Below are positions 49,036 through 59,512 of a DNA stretch of 64,000 nucleotides, one piece after another. Position 1 is the stretch's first letter; every line of letters begins with the position of its first letter. Source of the stretch: Bradyrhizobium sp. ORS 285 (lineage in GTDB: Bacteria > Pseudomonadota > Alphaproteobacteria > Rhizobiales > Xanthobacteraceae); NCBI RefSeq assembly GCF_900176205.1, contig NZ_LT859959.1:5229001-5293000 (forward strand), read 5' to 3'. The notes beneath the pieces are model-generated. The model saw only the letters and a list, made by a program, of their open reading frames with translations. It was not told where the DNA came from and searched no databases. The position numbers were made by a program, and so were the translations under genes.

Positions 49036-49995
49036 ATGAATCCTTCTCGATCAGACAGCCAACTCGTTGACGCAGAGGTCGCGGACCAGCAGGTCGCCGC
49101 CGTTCGCGCCTTCAACCGCTTCTACACCCGCAAGCTCGGCGCGCTCGACCAGCATTTGCTGGACAGCCCGTTCTCGCTCGCCGAGGCGCGCGTGCTCTAC
49201 GAGCTGGCGCAGCACGAGGCGATCTCGGCCAAGGAGATCGGCCTCTCGCTCGGCCTCGACGCCGGCTATCTCAGCCGCATCGTGCAGAGCTTCGACGAGA
49301 AGAGCCTCATCAGCCGCACCCCGTTGCCCTCGGATCGCCGTCAGCAGCAGCTCGGCCTGACCGCAAAGGGGCGGCAGGCCTACGCCCGGCTCGATCGCAG
49401 CTCGCAGAAGGAAATCGCGGCGATGCTGGCTCCCCTCGCGCCGGCCCTGCGCGACCGGCTGGTCGGCGCCATGGCGACGATCGAAGGCGCGCTGGAGCCG
49501 CAACGGCCGCAGCGCTCCCCCGTGCTGCTGCGCAGTCACCGCCCTGGTGACATCGGCTGGGTCGTCGCCCGCCACGGCGCAGTCTACGCCGAGGAGTACG
49601 GTTGGAACGCCACGTTCGAGGCGCTGGTCGCCGAGATCGGCGCGCAGTTCATCCGCAATTACGATTCCACCCGCGAGCATTGCTGGATCGCGGAATTCGC
49701 CGGCGAACCGGTCGGCTCGATCTTCCTGGTCAATGGCGGCAACGGCGTCGCCAAGCTGCGGCTGCTGCTGGTCGAGAAGAAGGCGCGCGGGCTTGGCGTC
49801 GGGCGCGCCCTGACCGAGCAATGCATCCGCTTTGCGCGCGAAACGAACTATACGACGGTCGAGCTGTGGACGCAGAGCATCCTCACCGCGGCGCGCGACA
49901 TCTATGCCCGCGCCGGCTTCCGCAAGATCGCCGAGGAGCCGCACGCGATGTTCGGCGTGCCGCTGACTGGGGAGACATGGCGGCTGGAGCTGTAG
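49036..49995 (+). CDS. MarR-type regulator fused to a GNAT acetyltransferase
   Basis: The 319-residue protein has an N-terminal winged helix-turn-helix of MarR type (about residues 25-140; AISAKEIGLSLGLDAGYLSRIV is the helix-turn-helix, PLPSDRRQQQLGLT the wing) followed by a GNAT domain (about 150-315) with the acetyl-CoA pyrophosphate loop EKKARGLGVGRALTEQC. This two-domain architecture is known in many bacteria, though targets are mostly undefined. The ATG at 49036 follows GGAGGT by five bases and is clearly better than the start six bases upstream. The dyad just upstream suggests autoregulation. Confidence 0.88.
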   Translation: MNPSRSDSQLVDAEVADQQVAAVRAFNRFYTRKLGALDQHLLDSPFSLAEARVLYELAQHEAISAKEIGLSLGLDAGYLSRIVQSFDEKSLISRTPLPSDRRQQQLGLTAKGRQAYARLDRSSQKEIAAMLAPLAPALRDRLVGAMATIEGALEPQRPQRSPVLLRSHRPGDIGWVVARHGAVYAEEYGWNATFEALVAEIGAQFIRNYDSTREHCWIAEFAGEPVGSIFLVNGGNGVAKLRLLLVEKKARGLGVGRALTEQCIRFARETNYTTVELWTQSILTAARDIYARAGFRKIAEEPHAMFGVPLTGETWRLEL

Positions 49996-50120
49996 CGCTG
50001 CTCGTCGCCGTAGCAACCGCCGGTGGGGCGAACTCTCCTCCACAACACGCTGAGCCCGACGATTGCGAAGTTCCCGCGCGCCGCTAGTATGCCGCGAAAT
50101 TGGAGCGGGTCTCAGCAGTG

Positions 50121-50633
50121 ATGGATTTGATGGTGCGATCGAGGTTTGCGACGCTTGTTGCGTTGGCCGTCGTGTTTGGCGTCGGGGCTGGAATGGCGGC
50201 TCACGCCGCGCCGCAGGAAGAGGCGACTCAGCAACAAGCGCCCAAGCAAAAAGCGTCCAAGCGACAAGCGCACAAGGGACAGGCGATCAAGGAACAAGCG
50301 ATCAAGGGACCGGCAACGGTCGAGATCACACGGACGACCGACCTGCTCTTCATGGGCGTGAATGCCACGGTCGAGATCAACGGCGCCAAGATGGCGAGCC
50401 TTGGCCGTGGCGAGAGCTACAGCGGCCAGCTCACATCAGGCGAAACGACGATCACCGTCTCGGCCTGGTCCTCGCCGGGCTCGTCGAACATTCGTTTCAA
50501 TGCCGAGCCCGGCAAAACCTACCGAATGCTCGTCGGCCCGCGCGGCAATCATTTTGGGGCCGCCATGGTCGGAGGTCTCCTCGGCGCTGCGATCGAAGGC
50601 GGCGGCGCGTTCGAGATCGTGCCGGCGAAGTGA
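50121..50633 (+). CDS. Exported protein with a Q/K/A-rich linker
   Basis: The roughly 170-residue product has a signal peptide (FATLVALAVVFGVGAGMAAHAA), then about 30 residues of imperfect short repeats rich in Q, K and A (QQQAPKQKASKRQAHKGQAIK), and a C-terminal beta-rich domain of about 100 residues (TTDLLFMGVNATVEINGAKM...) ending AFEIVPAK. The domain resembles small periplasmic carrier or DUF2846-like lipoprotein domains, but there is no lipobox cysteine. Function unknown. Start choice among ATGs at 50121 and 50130 is uncertain. Confidence 0.65.
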   Translation: MDLMVRSRFATLVALAVVFGVGAGMAAHAAPQEEATQQQAPKQKASKRQAHKGQAIKEQAIKGPATVEITRTTDLLFMGVNATVEINGAKMASLGRGESYSGQLTSGETTITVSAWSSPGSSNIRFNAEPGKTYRMLVGPRGNHFGAAMVGGLLGAAIEGGGAFEIVPAK

Positions 50634-50663
50634 GCCGGCTGAACGCCTCCGCTATTCCTCAAA

Positions 50664-51224
50664 TCAGGCCGTCGCGCCTTGCGCCTTCGGCCGGCGCAGA
50701 TGCTCGTCGAGCCGCGGCATGATCTCGACGAAGTTGCAGGGCCGCGTGCGGTAGTCGAGCTGGGCTGCGAGGATGCCGTCCCAGCCGTCGCGGCATGCGC
50801 CCGGCGAGCCCGGCAGGCAGAAGATGTAGGTCGCGCCGGCGACGCCCGCCGTGGCGCGGCTCTGGATCGTCGACGTTCCGATCTTGGCATGGCTCAGCAG
50901 GTGGAAGGCGATCGAGAAGCCGTCCATCCGCTTCTCGAACAGCGGCTCGATCGCCTCCGGCGTGACGTCACGGCCAGTGAAGCCGGTGCCGCCGGTGGTG
51001 ATGATGACATCGACGCCGGGGTCGGCGATCCATCCTTTCACCACGGCGCGGATCTTCTCGACATCGTCGGTGACGATGTCGCGCGCAGCGAGCTTGTGGC
51101 CGGCCGCGGTCAGGCGATCGCTCAAGGTATTGCCCGACTTGTCGTCGGCGAGCGCGCGCGTGTCGGACACCGTCAGCACGGCGATGTTGAGGGGAATGAA
51201 GCTCTTGCTCTCGTCGATCGCCAT
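50664..51224 (-). CDS. moaB: Molybdenum cofactor biosynthesis protein B
   Basis: The 186-residue protein has the MoaB/MogA fold: NIAVLTVSDTRALADDKSGN, VDVIITTGGTGFTGRDVTPEAI, and FCLPGSPGACRDGWDGIL. MoaB-type proteins adenylylate molybdopterin or support that step. The ATG at 51224 has GGAGGG upstream, which overlaps the end of the metallopeptidase gene 15 bp away, so the two are probably one transcript. No other moa genes are present here. Confidence 0.92.
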   Translation of the reverse strand: MAIDESKSFIPLNIAVLTVSDTRALADDKSGNTLSDRLTAAGHKLAARDIVTDDVEKIRAVVKGWIADPGVDVIITTGGTGFTGRDVTPEAIEPLFEKRMDGFSIAFHLLSHAKIGTSTIQSRATAGVAGATYIFCLPGSPGACRDGWDGILAAQLDYRTRPCNFVEIMPRLDEHLRRPKAQGATA

Positions 51225-51239
51225 CGTGACTCGCCCTCC

Positions 51240-52166
51240 CTAGAGCTGCGCGTTCGCGGCGAACGTGTTGCAGGCCTGGACTGTGCCCTGCTGATAGCCG
51301 ATCATGAACCAGCGCTTGCGCTGCGCCGCCGAGCCGTGGGTGAACGAGTCCGGCACCACCCGACCCGTAGCCTTGCGCTGCAAGGTGTCGTCGCCGATGG
51401 CGGACGCCGTGGTCAGCGCCGCATCGATATCGCCATCCTCAAGGAAGCCCGGCCGCTTCTTCGCCTCACGATTGACCCAGACACCCGAGAGGCAGTCCGC
51501 CTGCAACTCGACCTTGACCTGCAGCGCGTTGGCCTCGGCCTTGTTGTCGGCCTGCTGCTGCATGCGCGTCACCCGCGGCAGGATGCCGAGCAGGTTCTGG
51601 ACGTGGTGCCCGGCCTCATGCGCGATGATGTAGGCCGCGGTGAACTTGCAGGCGTTGCCCTGGCAGCCGCGGAAGCGTGTCTCGACCTCGCGGAAGAAGT
51701 TGGTATCGAGGAAGATCTGCCGGTCCGGCGGACAATAGAACGGCCCCATCGCCGACTGCGCCATGCCGCAGCGGCCGCCATTGGTGCTGTTGCGAAACAG
51801 CACGATCTTCGGTCCGGTGTAATTCTGGCCGCTCGATTGGAAGATCTCGCTCCAGCGGTCGTCGATCTCGCCGAGCACGCCGGCGATCATGTCGCCCATC
51901 TCGTCCTTCGGCGCGCCGGTCTTGCCCGGCGAGCGCCGATCGGCCTGATAGCTCGGCGAGCTGCCATGGCTCACCATCTCGGCGCCGCCGATCAGGATGC
52001 GCGGGTCGATGCCGAAGGCGTAGCCGATCAGGCCGAGCACGATGATGGTGCCGATGCCGAGCCCGCCGCCGCCGATCGGCAGACCCATACCGCCGCCCAT
52101 CCCGCCGCCGCTGTCGTCGCGACGGTCATCGATGTCGTCGCTGCGACGGAAATCATCGTAACGCAT
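51240..52166 (-). CDS. Membrane-anchored neutral zinc metallopeptidase (YpfJ family)
   Basis: The 308-residue protein has a charged and glycine-rich N-terminus, one membrane helix (about residues 37-52) and a soluble domain with the zinc motif HEAGH (183-187) in AAYIIAHEAGHHVQNLLG. The family, often called YpfJ or neutral zinc metallopeptidase, has an unknown substrate and is probably anchored in the inner membrane with the active site outside. Four cysteines in the domain (GRCGM, YCPP, GCQGNAC) may form disulfides. It lies upstream of moaB with a 15-bp gap. Confidence 0.9.
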   Translation of the reverse strand: MRYDDFRRSDDIDDRRDDSGGGMGGGMGLPIGGGGLGIGTIIVLGLIGYAFGIDPRILIGGAEMVSHGSSPSYQADRRSPGKTGAPKDEMGDMIAGVLGEIDDRWSEIFQSSGQNYTGPKIVLFRNSTNGGRCGMAQSAMGPFYCPPDRQIFLDTNFFREVETRFRGCQGNACKFTAAYIIAHEAGHHVQNLLGILPRVTRMQQQADNKAEANALQVKVELQADCLSGVWVNREAKKRPGFLEDGDIDAALTTASAIGDDTLQRKATGRVVPDSFTHGSAAQRKRWFMIGYQQGTVQACNTFAANAQL

Positions 52167-52380
52167 GGCGGCCTTTCCTCACTGTGCTTGCGCGGCTCTG
52201 CGCGAAAATCCCAACGCGGCAAACAGGTAAAATTTCCACTGTGTTAATCAATATCCCGCCCGGCAAGTTTTGCCTAGCTCTGCCAAATAAACTGGCGCAC
52301 GCGCCGCACCGCGACGGGCGCCGCTCATACGCAAGACAGCGAAAAGCCATTCGCGATCGACACGTTGCGGAGAGACGACC

Positions 52381-52415
52381 GCGCACCGATCAATGCCTCC
52401 TCATCGTCGGTGCGC
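52381..52415. promoter_or_regulatory. Inverted repeat in the ccrM upstream region
   Basis: GCGCACCGA (52381-52389) and TCGGTGCGC (52407-52415) are perfect 9-bp arms with a 17-bp centre in the 385-bp divergent region between the metallopeptidase and ccrM. A CtrA-like half match, TTAA-N7-TTTA, is at 52456-52470. No gene is supported in 52167-52551. Confidence 0.3.
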
Positions 52416-52532
52416 GTGATGAACATGGTTGCAGAGATACGAAAAATTTTCCCGGTTAAGTCCATTTTTACTTTGCCAGGTCAATGTGTGGGCAGTCGGT
52501 TGTTAGGTCCCGCGTCGCCGACAGCGTCGCCT

Positions 52533-53685
<1,153 letters not shown>

Positions 53686-53688
53686 GGC

Positions 53689-54723
53689 TCACGACCTCTG
53701 GCGCCCCTGTCCGGAATAGCGCGCCAGGAGGTCTTCGACCTCGTACTGCTCGTCATAGCGCGCGTCGTCGCGCGGCACGACCGAGACCTGCGCCATGCGC
53801 TGCGGCTCGCGGCGCGGAAGCCCCGGGTGGAAACTGTCCACCGCCGGCAGATGCATGCGGTCGAGCTCCGGCTCAGCCGGCCAACGCGACACGCGGCGCG
53901 CCGCCACGGGCTCGAGACGCAGCTGCCGCTTGGCCCGCGCGCGCGCGAGCAGGACGCTGGTCGAGAACCCCGCAACCGCAACAGCCCCGAGGAAAGCGAA
54001 CAGGCGCGTGCGCGCTGCTTCGTCATTGATCCCGGTGACCGACATCGTCGGAGCTGCTTCGGCCACCGTCTGCGAGGTCGTGATCGGCGCAGTGGTGTCG
54101 GCCGTCGCGGCATCGCTCGTCGCTGCTGCAACGGTATAGGACGACGATCGCGGCGCAGGCACGGGCTGCGCCTGCAGCGTGTCGGATGAATCGGGCCAGC
54201 GCGTCGCGACAGCCGAATCGGCCGGCGCCGCAGCGCTCGTCTCGGCCACTGGCGCCGAGTTCATCGGCGCAGGAGCCGCCGCGGTGGAGGGCGCCGGAGC
54301 GGGCGCAGGCGCAGCGGGAAATGCAGCGACCGGCGGGAACACGCCGGAGGGACGCGTCGCTACGCTCGGCCCCGACGCCGTCGGCTTGATCTCGTCGCCG
54401 GCCTGATTCGCCGAGGACTGGATTTCGGCGCGCGCATCGGCCGCAGATGACGACAGCGCCGTGCGATCCCGATGCGAGGCCAATTTCCGCGTGGTGAGCG
54501 AGGCGCCCTGCGCCGCGCGATCGTCCTCGCGAAGATACCAGCACTGCTTCTTCGTCGTGCGATCGACGCGATAGAACCAATGCTTTCCAGCCGGAGTCTC
54601 CCCAGGCTTTGCAAGGCATTCGTCAGCAGCCGATGCCGGTTGAAACTCGACTGTCACCGCCGCCGCTCCCACCAGCACGACAGCAGCAACACACGGCAAC
54701 ACATTCGCCGTTCGATTCGTCAT
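53689..54723 (-). CDS. Exported or membrane protein with a small cysteine domain
   Basis: The 344-residue product has a signal sequence (VAAVVLVGAAAVTVEF), a short conserved-looking segment with two cysteines (CLAKPGETPAGKHWFYRVD...CWYLRE), about 150 residues rich in A, P, S and T that are probably disordered, one further membrane helix (RLFAFLGAVAVAGFSTSVLL) and a cytoplasmic basic tail. This points to an inner-membrane protein spanning the periplasm. Its end is three bases from the convergent ccrM stop. I do not recognise a named family. Confidence 0.7.
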   Translation of the reverse strand: MTNRTANVLPCVAAVVLVGAAAVTVEFQPASAADECLAKPGETPAGKHWFYRVDRTTKKQCWYLREDDRAAQGASLTTRKLASHRDRTALSSSAADARAEIQSSANQAGDEIKPTASGPSVATRPSGVFPPVAAFPAAPAPAPAPSTAAAPAPMNSAPVAETSAAAPADSAVATRWPDSSDTLQAQPVPAPRSSSYTVAAATSDAATADTTAPITTSQTVAEAAPTMSVTGINDEAARTRLFAFLGAVAVAGFSTSVLLARARAKRQLRLEPVAARRVSRWPAEPELDRMHLPAVDSFHPGLPRREPQRMAQVSVVPRDDARYDEQYEVEDLLARYSGQGRQRS

Positions 54724-55151
54724 CAGTCCTCCGACGATTCAACGCGCCCCCGTTGCGCCGTTTCGGCGATGACTTCGTTCGGAATAAGGCTGCGGAGGTT
54801 CCATTTGTCGAAACAATGTTAGAACGGCGGTGTCGTTTGGATGCGTTCTAATTTTTTCGGGCTGTTTTGTCGCAGCAACAGCGGGAATACGGCGCGATGT
54901 GACCGCTCATCGCGCGTTGGAGCCAACGCGACAACACGCGGATGTGAGACGGACCGCACAGGAAAAATCATGCATGCCACTCACCGCAAGCGGTTCGCGC
55001 AAGCATTCGCCACGCACGAACGCCGACGATGACATCGAGCATCTTCAACTTCTGTCCTGCGCGAAGAGAACGCTCCGCGCAGAGGTTGACAGCGAAGGCA
55101 ACGAACGCAATCGATTGCGTATCAGCTTCGTCTCGCGACGCGCGCGATGAC
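54724..55151. other. Intergenic region without a supported gene
   Basis: About 430 bp between the membrane protein start and the end of the EF-hand gene. GC content is lower around 54780-54870. Frames of up to about 100 codons exist but have no recognisable protein features. It presumably contains the promoter of the gene at 54723. Confidence 0.5.
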
Positions 55152-56804
55152 TCAGCGCGACCGACAGATCCCGCCCTTGCTCTCGCCCGTCTCCTCGACC
55201 ACGACGCAGGAATGGCCGGGATCGCCGTCGGGATAGGGCGTGCCCTTCATGACCAGGAACGTCACCGAATGCGCGCCATACAGCCCGGCAGGAAAACGGA
55301 TCTTGCTGCGCACGATGTATTCGCCGCTGCGGTTCTCGGTGAGCGCGCCTGACGCGAGCAGTTGCACGATTCCGGCCTGCGACGGCAGCACCTCATAGGG
55401 CACAGCGGGCACGGAGCTCACCACCGTCTTCGGGTCGATCTCCATCACGCCGCCGGGAAAAAATCGCATCATTTCGTCGCGGGCGCGGCTCGGGCCCATC
55501 TGGATGGTGGCGTTGCCGCCGCTGCCGATGATCGTCAGCGAGCCCTCGCGCTTGCGGATGACCAGCGACCCGTCACGCTCATCGCGCGTCGTCTCGATCT
55601 TGCCTGATGGCGCCGAAAAGACGCTGACGGAATATCTCGCGGCGAGCACGTCCGGCGCCTTGCCGGTCATGCGGCGGACGGCGCCTGCACTCACCAGCGA
55701 GCCACTCGACGGTGCCTCCGAGAAATAGCTGAGACAGTTGGTTCGCTTGAGGAAGCTGACCCGCTCGCCCGGCACGCCGGTCACGCCCGCGAGCGGTGCC
55801 GCTTGTGGATCGGAGCCGCCGGCACCGGTCTGCATGCTGCTCACCACGATCCGCTCGATCCGCTCGACCGCGCCGGAGACCTGCCAGATCGTGGCACGAT
55901 ACGTCGAAACGACGAGGTAGAGCGGCTCGTTGCCCGGCTCGATGACGATGCGGCCGGTGCGCACTTCGACGTCCTGCGACTTGAGCGTGACGTTCGACAA
56001 CGCCTCCGCCTCGTAGCCGCTGAACAGCATCACCTTGGCGTTGTCGGAGGCGGCCGGCAGCTCGCAACCAGCCTTTTCAGCCTCTTCCTTCTTCGCAGCG
56101 GTCGCGCGAACCAGGCTCTGGCTGTAGTCGGTCGCCTCCTGCTGCGAGATCGTGCCGTTGCCGTCGGTATCGACCTTGCGGAACAGTGCTTCGCCGGCGC
56201 TGAGATAGTCCTGCAGCATCACCTCGTCCTTGCCCGCGGCATCGAGCACCTGGCGAACGCGAGCGCTCTGGCCGCCGCTCGGCCGTTGTCCCGCAGCCGA
56301 CTTCGCGGCCTCCGCGATTGAGATCTTGCCATCCTTGTCGGCGTCGAACGCCATCAGCCGCTGAACGGTGCTGTCGATCTGCTTGTCCGGAGAATAGCTG
56401 GAATTGATTTTCTGCGACTGCGCCAGCTGAAACCTCAGCTCATAGCGCATCAGCCTCCGGATCTCGTCCTCGGTGACGAAGCCGTCACCATCGACATCAT
56501 AGCGCATCACGCCTTGCACGGCCTGAATTCGCGCCTGAGCCGCTTCCATGGTGGCATGCAGCTCGACGTCACGCGCGCTGAGCCGGCCGTCGCCGTCGGC
56601 ATCGAGCTGCGCGAATTCGCTGCGCTGCTGTTCCTGGACATTCTCCAGCGTCGCGCCGGCCTGGATGCGCGCCTGCCACAGCTGCGCTGACCAGGACGTC
56701 ACGCGCTCGGATCGCGCGGGCGCGGTTACGGCCATCATCATGGCTGCGATCGTGCTGGTCATGAGCGCCGACCGAAGCGTCACTCTCTTCTGCTGACGAG
56801 ACAT
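55152..56804 (-). CDS. Exported protein with four EF-hand calcium sites
   Basis: The 550-residue protein has a probable signal peptide (first 33 residues, cleaved near APARSE). Four canonical 12-residue EF-hand loops follow at residues 68-79 (DADGDGRLSARD), 103-114 (DVDGDGFVTEDE), 154-165 (DADKDGKISIAE) and 212-223 (DTDGNGTISQQE). The remaining 300 or so residues form a beta-rich region with no recognised domain. Two pairs of EF-hands suggest a periplasmic calcium-responsive protein. The ATG at 56804 is preceded by GGAGGA. It lies 140 bp downstream of bphP on the same strand, so it may be in the same transcript. Confidence 0.85.
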   Translation of the reverse strand: MSRQQKRVTLRSALMTSTIAAMMMAVTAPARSERVTSWSAQLWQARIQAGATLENVQEQQRSEFAQLDADGDGRLSARDVELHATMEAAQARIQAVQGVMRYDVDGDGFVTEDEIRRLMRYELRFQLAQSQKINSSYSPDKQIDSTVQRLMAFDADKDGKISIAEAAKSAAGQRPSGGQSARVRQVLDAAGKDEVMLQDYLSAGEALFRKVDTDGNGTISQQEATDYSQSLVRATAAKKEEAEKAGCELPAASDNAKVMLFSGYEAEALSNVTLKSQDVEVRTGRIVIEPGNEPLYLVVSTYRATIWQVSGAVERIERIVVSSMQTGAGGSDPQAAPLAGVTGVPGERVSFLKRTNCLSYFSEAPSSGSLVSAGAVRRMTGKAPDVLAARYSVSVFSAPSGKIETTRDERDGSLVIRKREGSLTIIGSGGNATIQMGPSRARDEMMRFFPGGVMEIDPKTVVSSVPAVPYEVLPSQAGIVQLLASGALTENRSGEYIVRSKIRFPAGLYGAHSVTFLVMKGTPYPDGDPGHSCVVVEETGESKGGICRSR

Positions 56805-56944
56805 GCGTCCTCCCCACTGGCTGCATCGCCTCCTCTAGCGCAGATCGTGAAAACTTCGGACAACACCTCCCATCAATCGTGCGCCAGCGTAAATCCGATC
56901 ACGCGGCTAAGATGAAATTCGCAGCCGCTGCGGTAATGATCGAT

Positions 56945-59512
56945 TTACCGATCGGGATCATCGCGACCGGCGGCGGCCAGCTTCAGCATCTTCGACAGCG
57001 CCTTCTCGACCAGCTCGCGCGTATACGGCTTCTGGATCACCGGCGCCGCGGCGAGCTCGGCCGGGATCGGCGCGCGCTCGCCATAGCCGGTGGCGAACAT
57101 GAAGGGCACGCCGAGCTCCTTCAACCTGTGCCCGACCGGCAGGCTGCTCTCCGCGCCGAGATTGATGTCGAGCAGCGCGAAGCTCGGCACCGCGCGCTCG
57201 ATCGACTTCAGCGCCTGATTGACCGAGGCTGCCGTGTCGATGTGACGCGCGCCGAGTTCCAGCAGGATCACTTCGGCGCCCATCGCGATGATCAGATTGT
57301 CCTCGACGATCAGCACCGTGCCGGACAGGCGTGGCGCATCGTCGTCCTTGACCTGATGCCGCGAAGGCGCGCCTGCCAGCGCTGGCACCATCTGGACGAA
57401 ATTGGCGGGGATCACGAAGCGCGCCTGCACGCCGAGTAGGTCGAAGCGGATCTCGGCGTCGCCCTTGAGATCGAACGGTACCGAGCGCTCGATGATCGTG
57501 GTGCCGAAGCCGCGCCGCGACGGCGGCTGCACCGGCGGCCCGCCGCTCTCCTTCCAGTCGATCACCAGGCTCGATCCGGGATCGAGCCGCCACAGCACCT
57601 GGACCTGTCCCGTCGAGTCGGCGAGCGCTCCGTACTTCGCCGAGTTGGTCATCATCTCGTGCACGACGAGCGCGAGCGTCGCGAACGCCTTGGGATCGAG
57701 CGCGACATCGGGCCCTTCCATGCGCACGCGCCCCGCCCGCGAGCCGAGATAGGCGCCGGCCTCCGATTCGAGCAGGTGGCGCAGCGCCACCGGCGCCCAA
57801 TTGAGATTGGTGATCTGGTCATGCGCCCGCGCCAACGCCTGGATGCGGCCGCCGAGCACGGAGACGAACTCCTCCACCGACGTCGCGGTGTCCTTGCTCT
57901 GCGCGACAAGGCCGCGCACCAGGCTCAGGATGTTGCGGACGCGGTGATTGAGCTCGGCGATCATCAGCTCCTGCCGCTCCTGCGCGCCGCGGCGCTCGCG
58001 CGCGGCAAGCTCCGACAATTGCAGGATCACCTCCAGCAGCGTGACACGCAGGCTCTCGGCAATGCGCAGGTCGGCCGCGGTCCACGGCTTCGACTGGCCG
58101 GCGACCGTCTGCTGCCAAAGCTCGAAGCTCTTGCGCGGCGTCAGCCGAGCGCCGAGCGGACCTTCGGCATAGACCTTGTTGGGATCGCCGGCCCAATTGA
58201 CCGAGCGCAGCACCTCGCGGCGGAAGAAGATCAGGCAGTCGCGCGGCGTGCGCGAGATCGGGATCGCGAGGAAGCCGGCGGCGCGATCGCGGAACGCCTC
58301 GCCGGACGCATACACTTTGGCGATCTCCGCGCTGGCGCAGATGCGGCCGGGCGAGGTGCGGTTGATGAAACCGATGAGGTCCTGCACCTCCTCCTCGGTC
58401 GGCGTCTCGCCGTCGAGCGTGATCTCGTCGTCGGACCACACCGCAAGCCCGTCGCATTCGATCATCTGCTTGTAGTCTGCGACGAACTCCAGGATGGCGC
58501 GCTTGCTGTGCGCCTGCGCAGCGGCGCGCTCGATCAGCCGCTCCTGGATCTGGTGCGCGCGGCTTTCATAGGCGACGTCGGTCTCGCGCTCCCGAGCCTC
58601 CAGCAGCCAGGAATACATCTGGCCGAACAGCTCGGCCGCGGTGCGCTTCTCGAACGACAGGTGGCGCGGCGAATAATGATGGCAGGCGAACAGGCCCCAT
58701 AGCTTGCCGTCGCGCAGGATGGAGACCGACATCGAGGCGCCGACGCCCATGTTGCGCAGATATTCGATGTGAACCGGCGAGACCGCGCGCAGCACGCTCA
58801 TCGACAGGTCGAGCAGCCCGGCATTATGCGCCGGTGTCGACATCAGCGGCGACGGCGTGGCGTTGATGTCGGCAATGATGCGCAGCCAGTTGCGCTGATA
58901 GAGCTGACGCGCCTGGCGCGGAATATCGGAGGCGGGATAGTGCAGGCCGAGGAAGGGCTCGAGGCCCGAGCCCGCGGTCTCCGCGATGACCTCGCCCGAT
59001 CCATCCGGATGGAAGCGGTAGACCATCACGCGATCGAAGCCGGTCAACAGCTTGAGCTGTCGCGCCGCCTCTTGCGCCAGATCCGTCATGCCCGTCGTCT
59101 TGCGGATGCGGCCGAGCATCAGCCGCACCAGCTCGCCCGAATTGACGCCGGGCTCGATCAGGCTGGGCTCGGCCTCGACGACGAGGTAAGCGCCGGAAAA
59201 GTGGATGGCGAGATCGAACAGCCGGCCGTGGCCTTGCAGGTCGACGCCGAACACGCGCTCGACGGCATCCGGGCCACTGAGATAGTCGACGCGGGCGCGG
59301 ATCACCGCAGCGGCGCTCTCGCTTAGGACAGCCGCGAGCGGCTTGTGCAGCAGCCAGGCGATGTCGCCGCCGAGAAACTCCGGCGCATTCTCCGAGGCCA
59401 TGCAGATGGTGAAGTCCGACACCAGCGCCAGCAGGAAGCCGAACGGCTGGACGTGGCCCGGCACATGGATCGGCTCGCGATCGCAATTGGTGAGGTTGAC
59501 CGGCTCGTTCAT
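56945..59512 (-). CDS. bphP: Bacteriophytochrome, HWE-type histidine kinase with C-terminal receiver
   Basis: The 855-residue photoreceptor has a PAS-GAF-PHY sensor: the N-terminal biliverdin-binding Cys10 (LTNCDREPIH), the GAF motif PASDIP (193-198) and the PHY tongue motif PRxSF (PRKSF, 459-463). The output is an HWE/HisKA_2 kinase with phospho-acceptor His523 in ELNHRVRN and ATP-lid WKESGGPP and RRGFGTTI, followed by a receiver with Asp782 (LLDINLG). It should sense red/far-red light and pass phosphate to its own receiver. The ATG at 59512 overlaps the bphO stop by four bases; the longer frame is rejected. No photosynthesis genes are in this window. Confidence 0.94.
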   Translation of the reverse strand: MNEPVNLTNCDREPIHVPGHVQPFGFLLALVSDFTICMASENAPEFLGGDIAWLLHKPLAAVLSESAAAVIRARVDYLSGPDAVERVFGVDLQGHGRLFDLAIHFSGAYLVVEAEPSLIEPGVNSGELVRLMLGRIRKTTGMTDLAQEAARQLKLLTGFDRVMVYRFHPDGSGEVIAETAGSGLEPFLGLHYPASDIPRQARQLYQRNWLRIIADINATPSPLMSTPAHNAGLLDLSMSVLRAVSPVHIEYLRNMGVGASMSVSILRDGKLWGLFACHHYSPRHLSFEKRTAAELFGQMYSWLLEARERETDVAYESRAHQIQERLIERAAAQAHSKRAILEFVADYKQMIECDGLAVWSDDEITLDGETPTEEEVQDLIGFINRTSPGRICASAEIAKVYASGEAFRDRAAGFLAIPISRTPRDCLIFFRREVLRSVNWAGDPNKVYAEGPLGARLTPRKSFELWQQTVAGQSKPWTAADLRIAESLRVTLLEVILQLSELAARERRGAQERQELMIAELNHRVRNILSLVRGLVAQSKDTATSVEEFVSVLGGRIQALARAHDQITNLNWAPVALRHLLESEAGAYLGSRAGRVRMEGPDVALDPKAFATLALVVHEMMTNSAKYGALADSTGQVQVLWRLDPGSSLVIDWKESGGPPVQPPSRRGFGTTIIERSVPFDLKGDAEIRFDLLGVQARFVIPANFVQMVPALAGAPSRHQVKDDDAPRLSGTVLIVEDNLIIAMGAEVILLELGARHIDTAASVNQALKSIERAVPSFALLDINLGAESSLPVGHRLKELGVPFMFATGYGERAPIPAELAAAPVIQKPYTRELVEKALSKMLKLAAAGRDDPDR

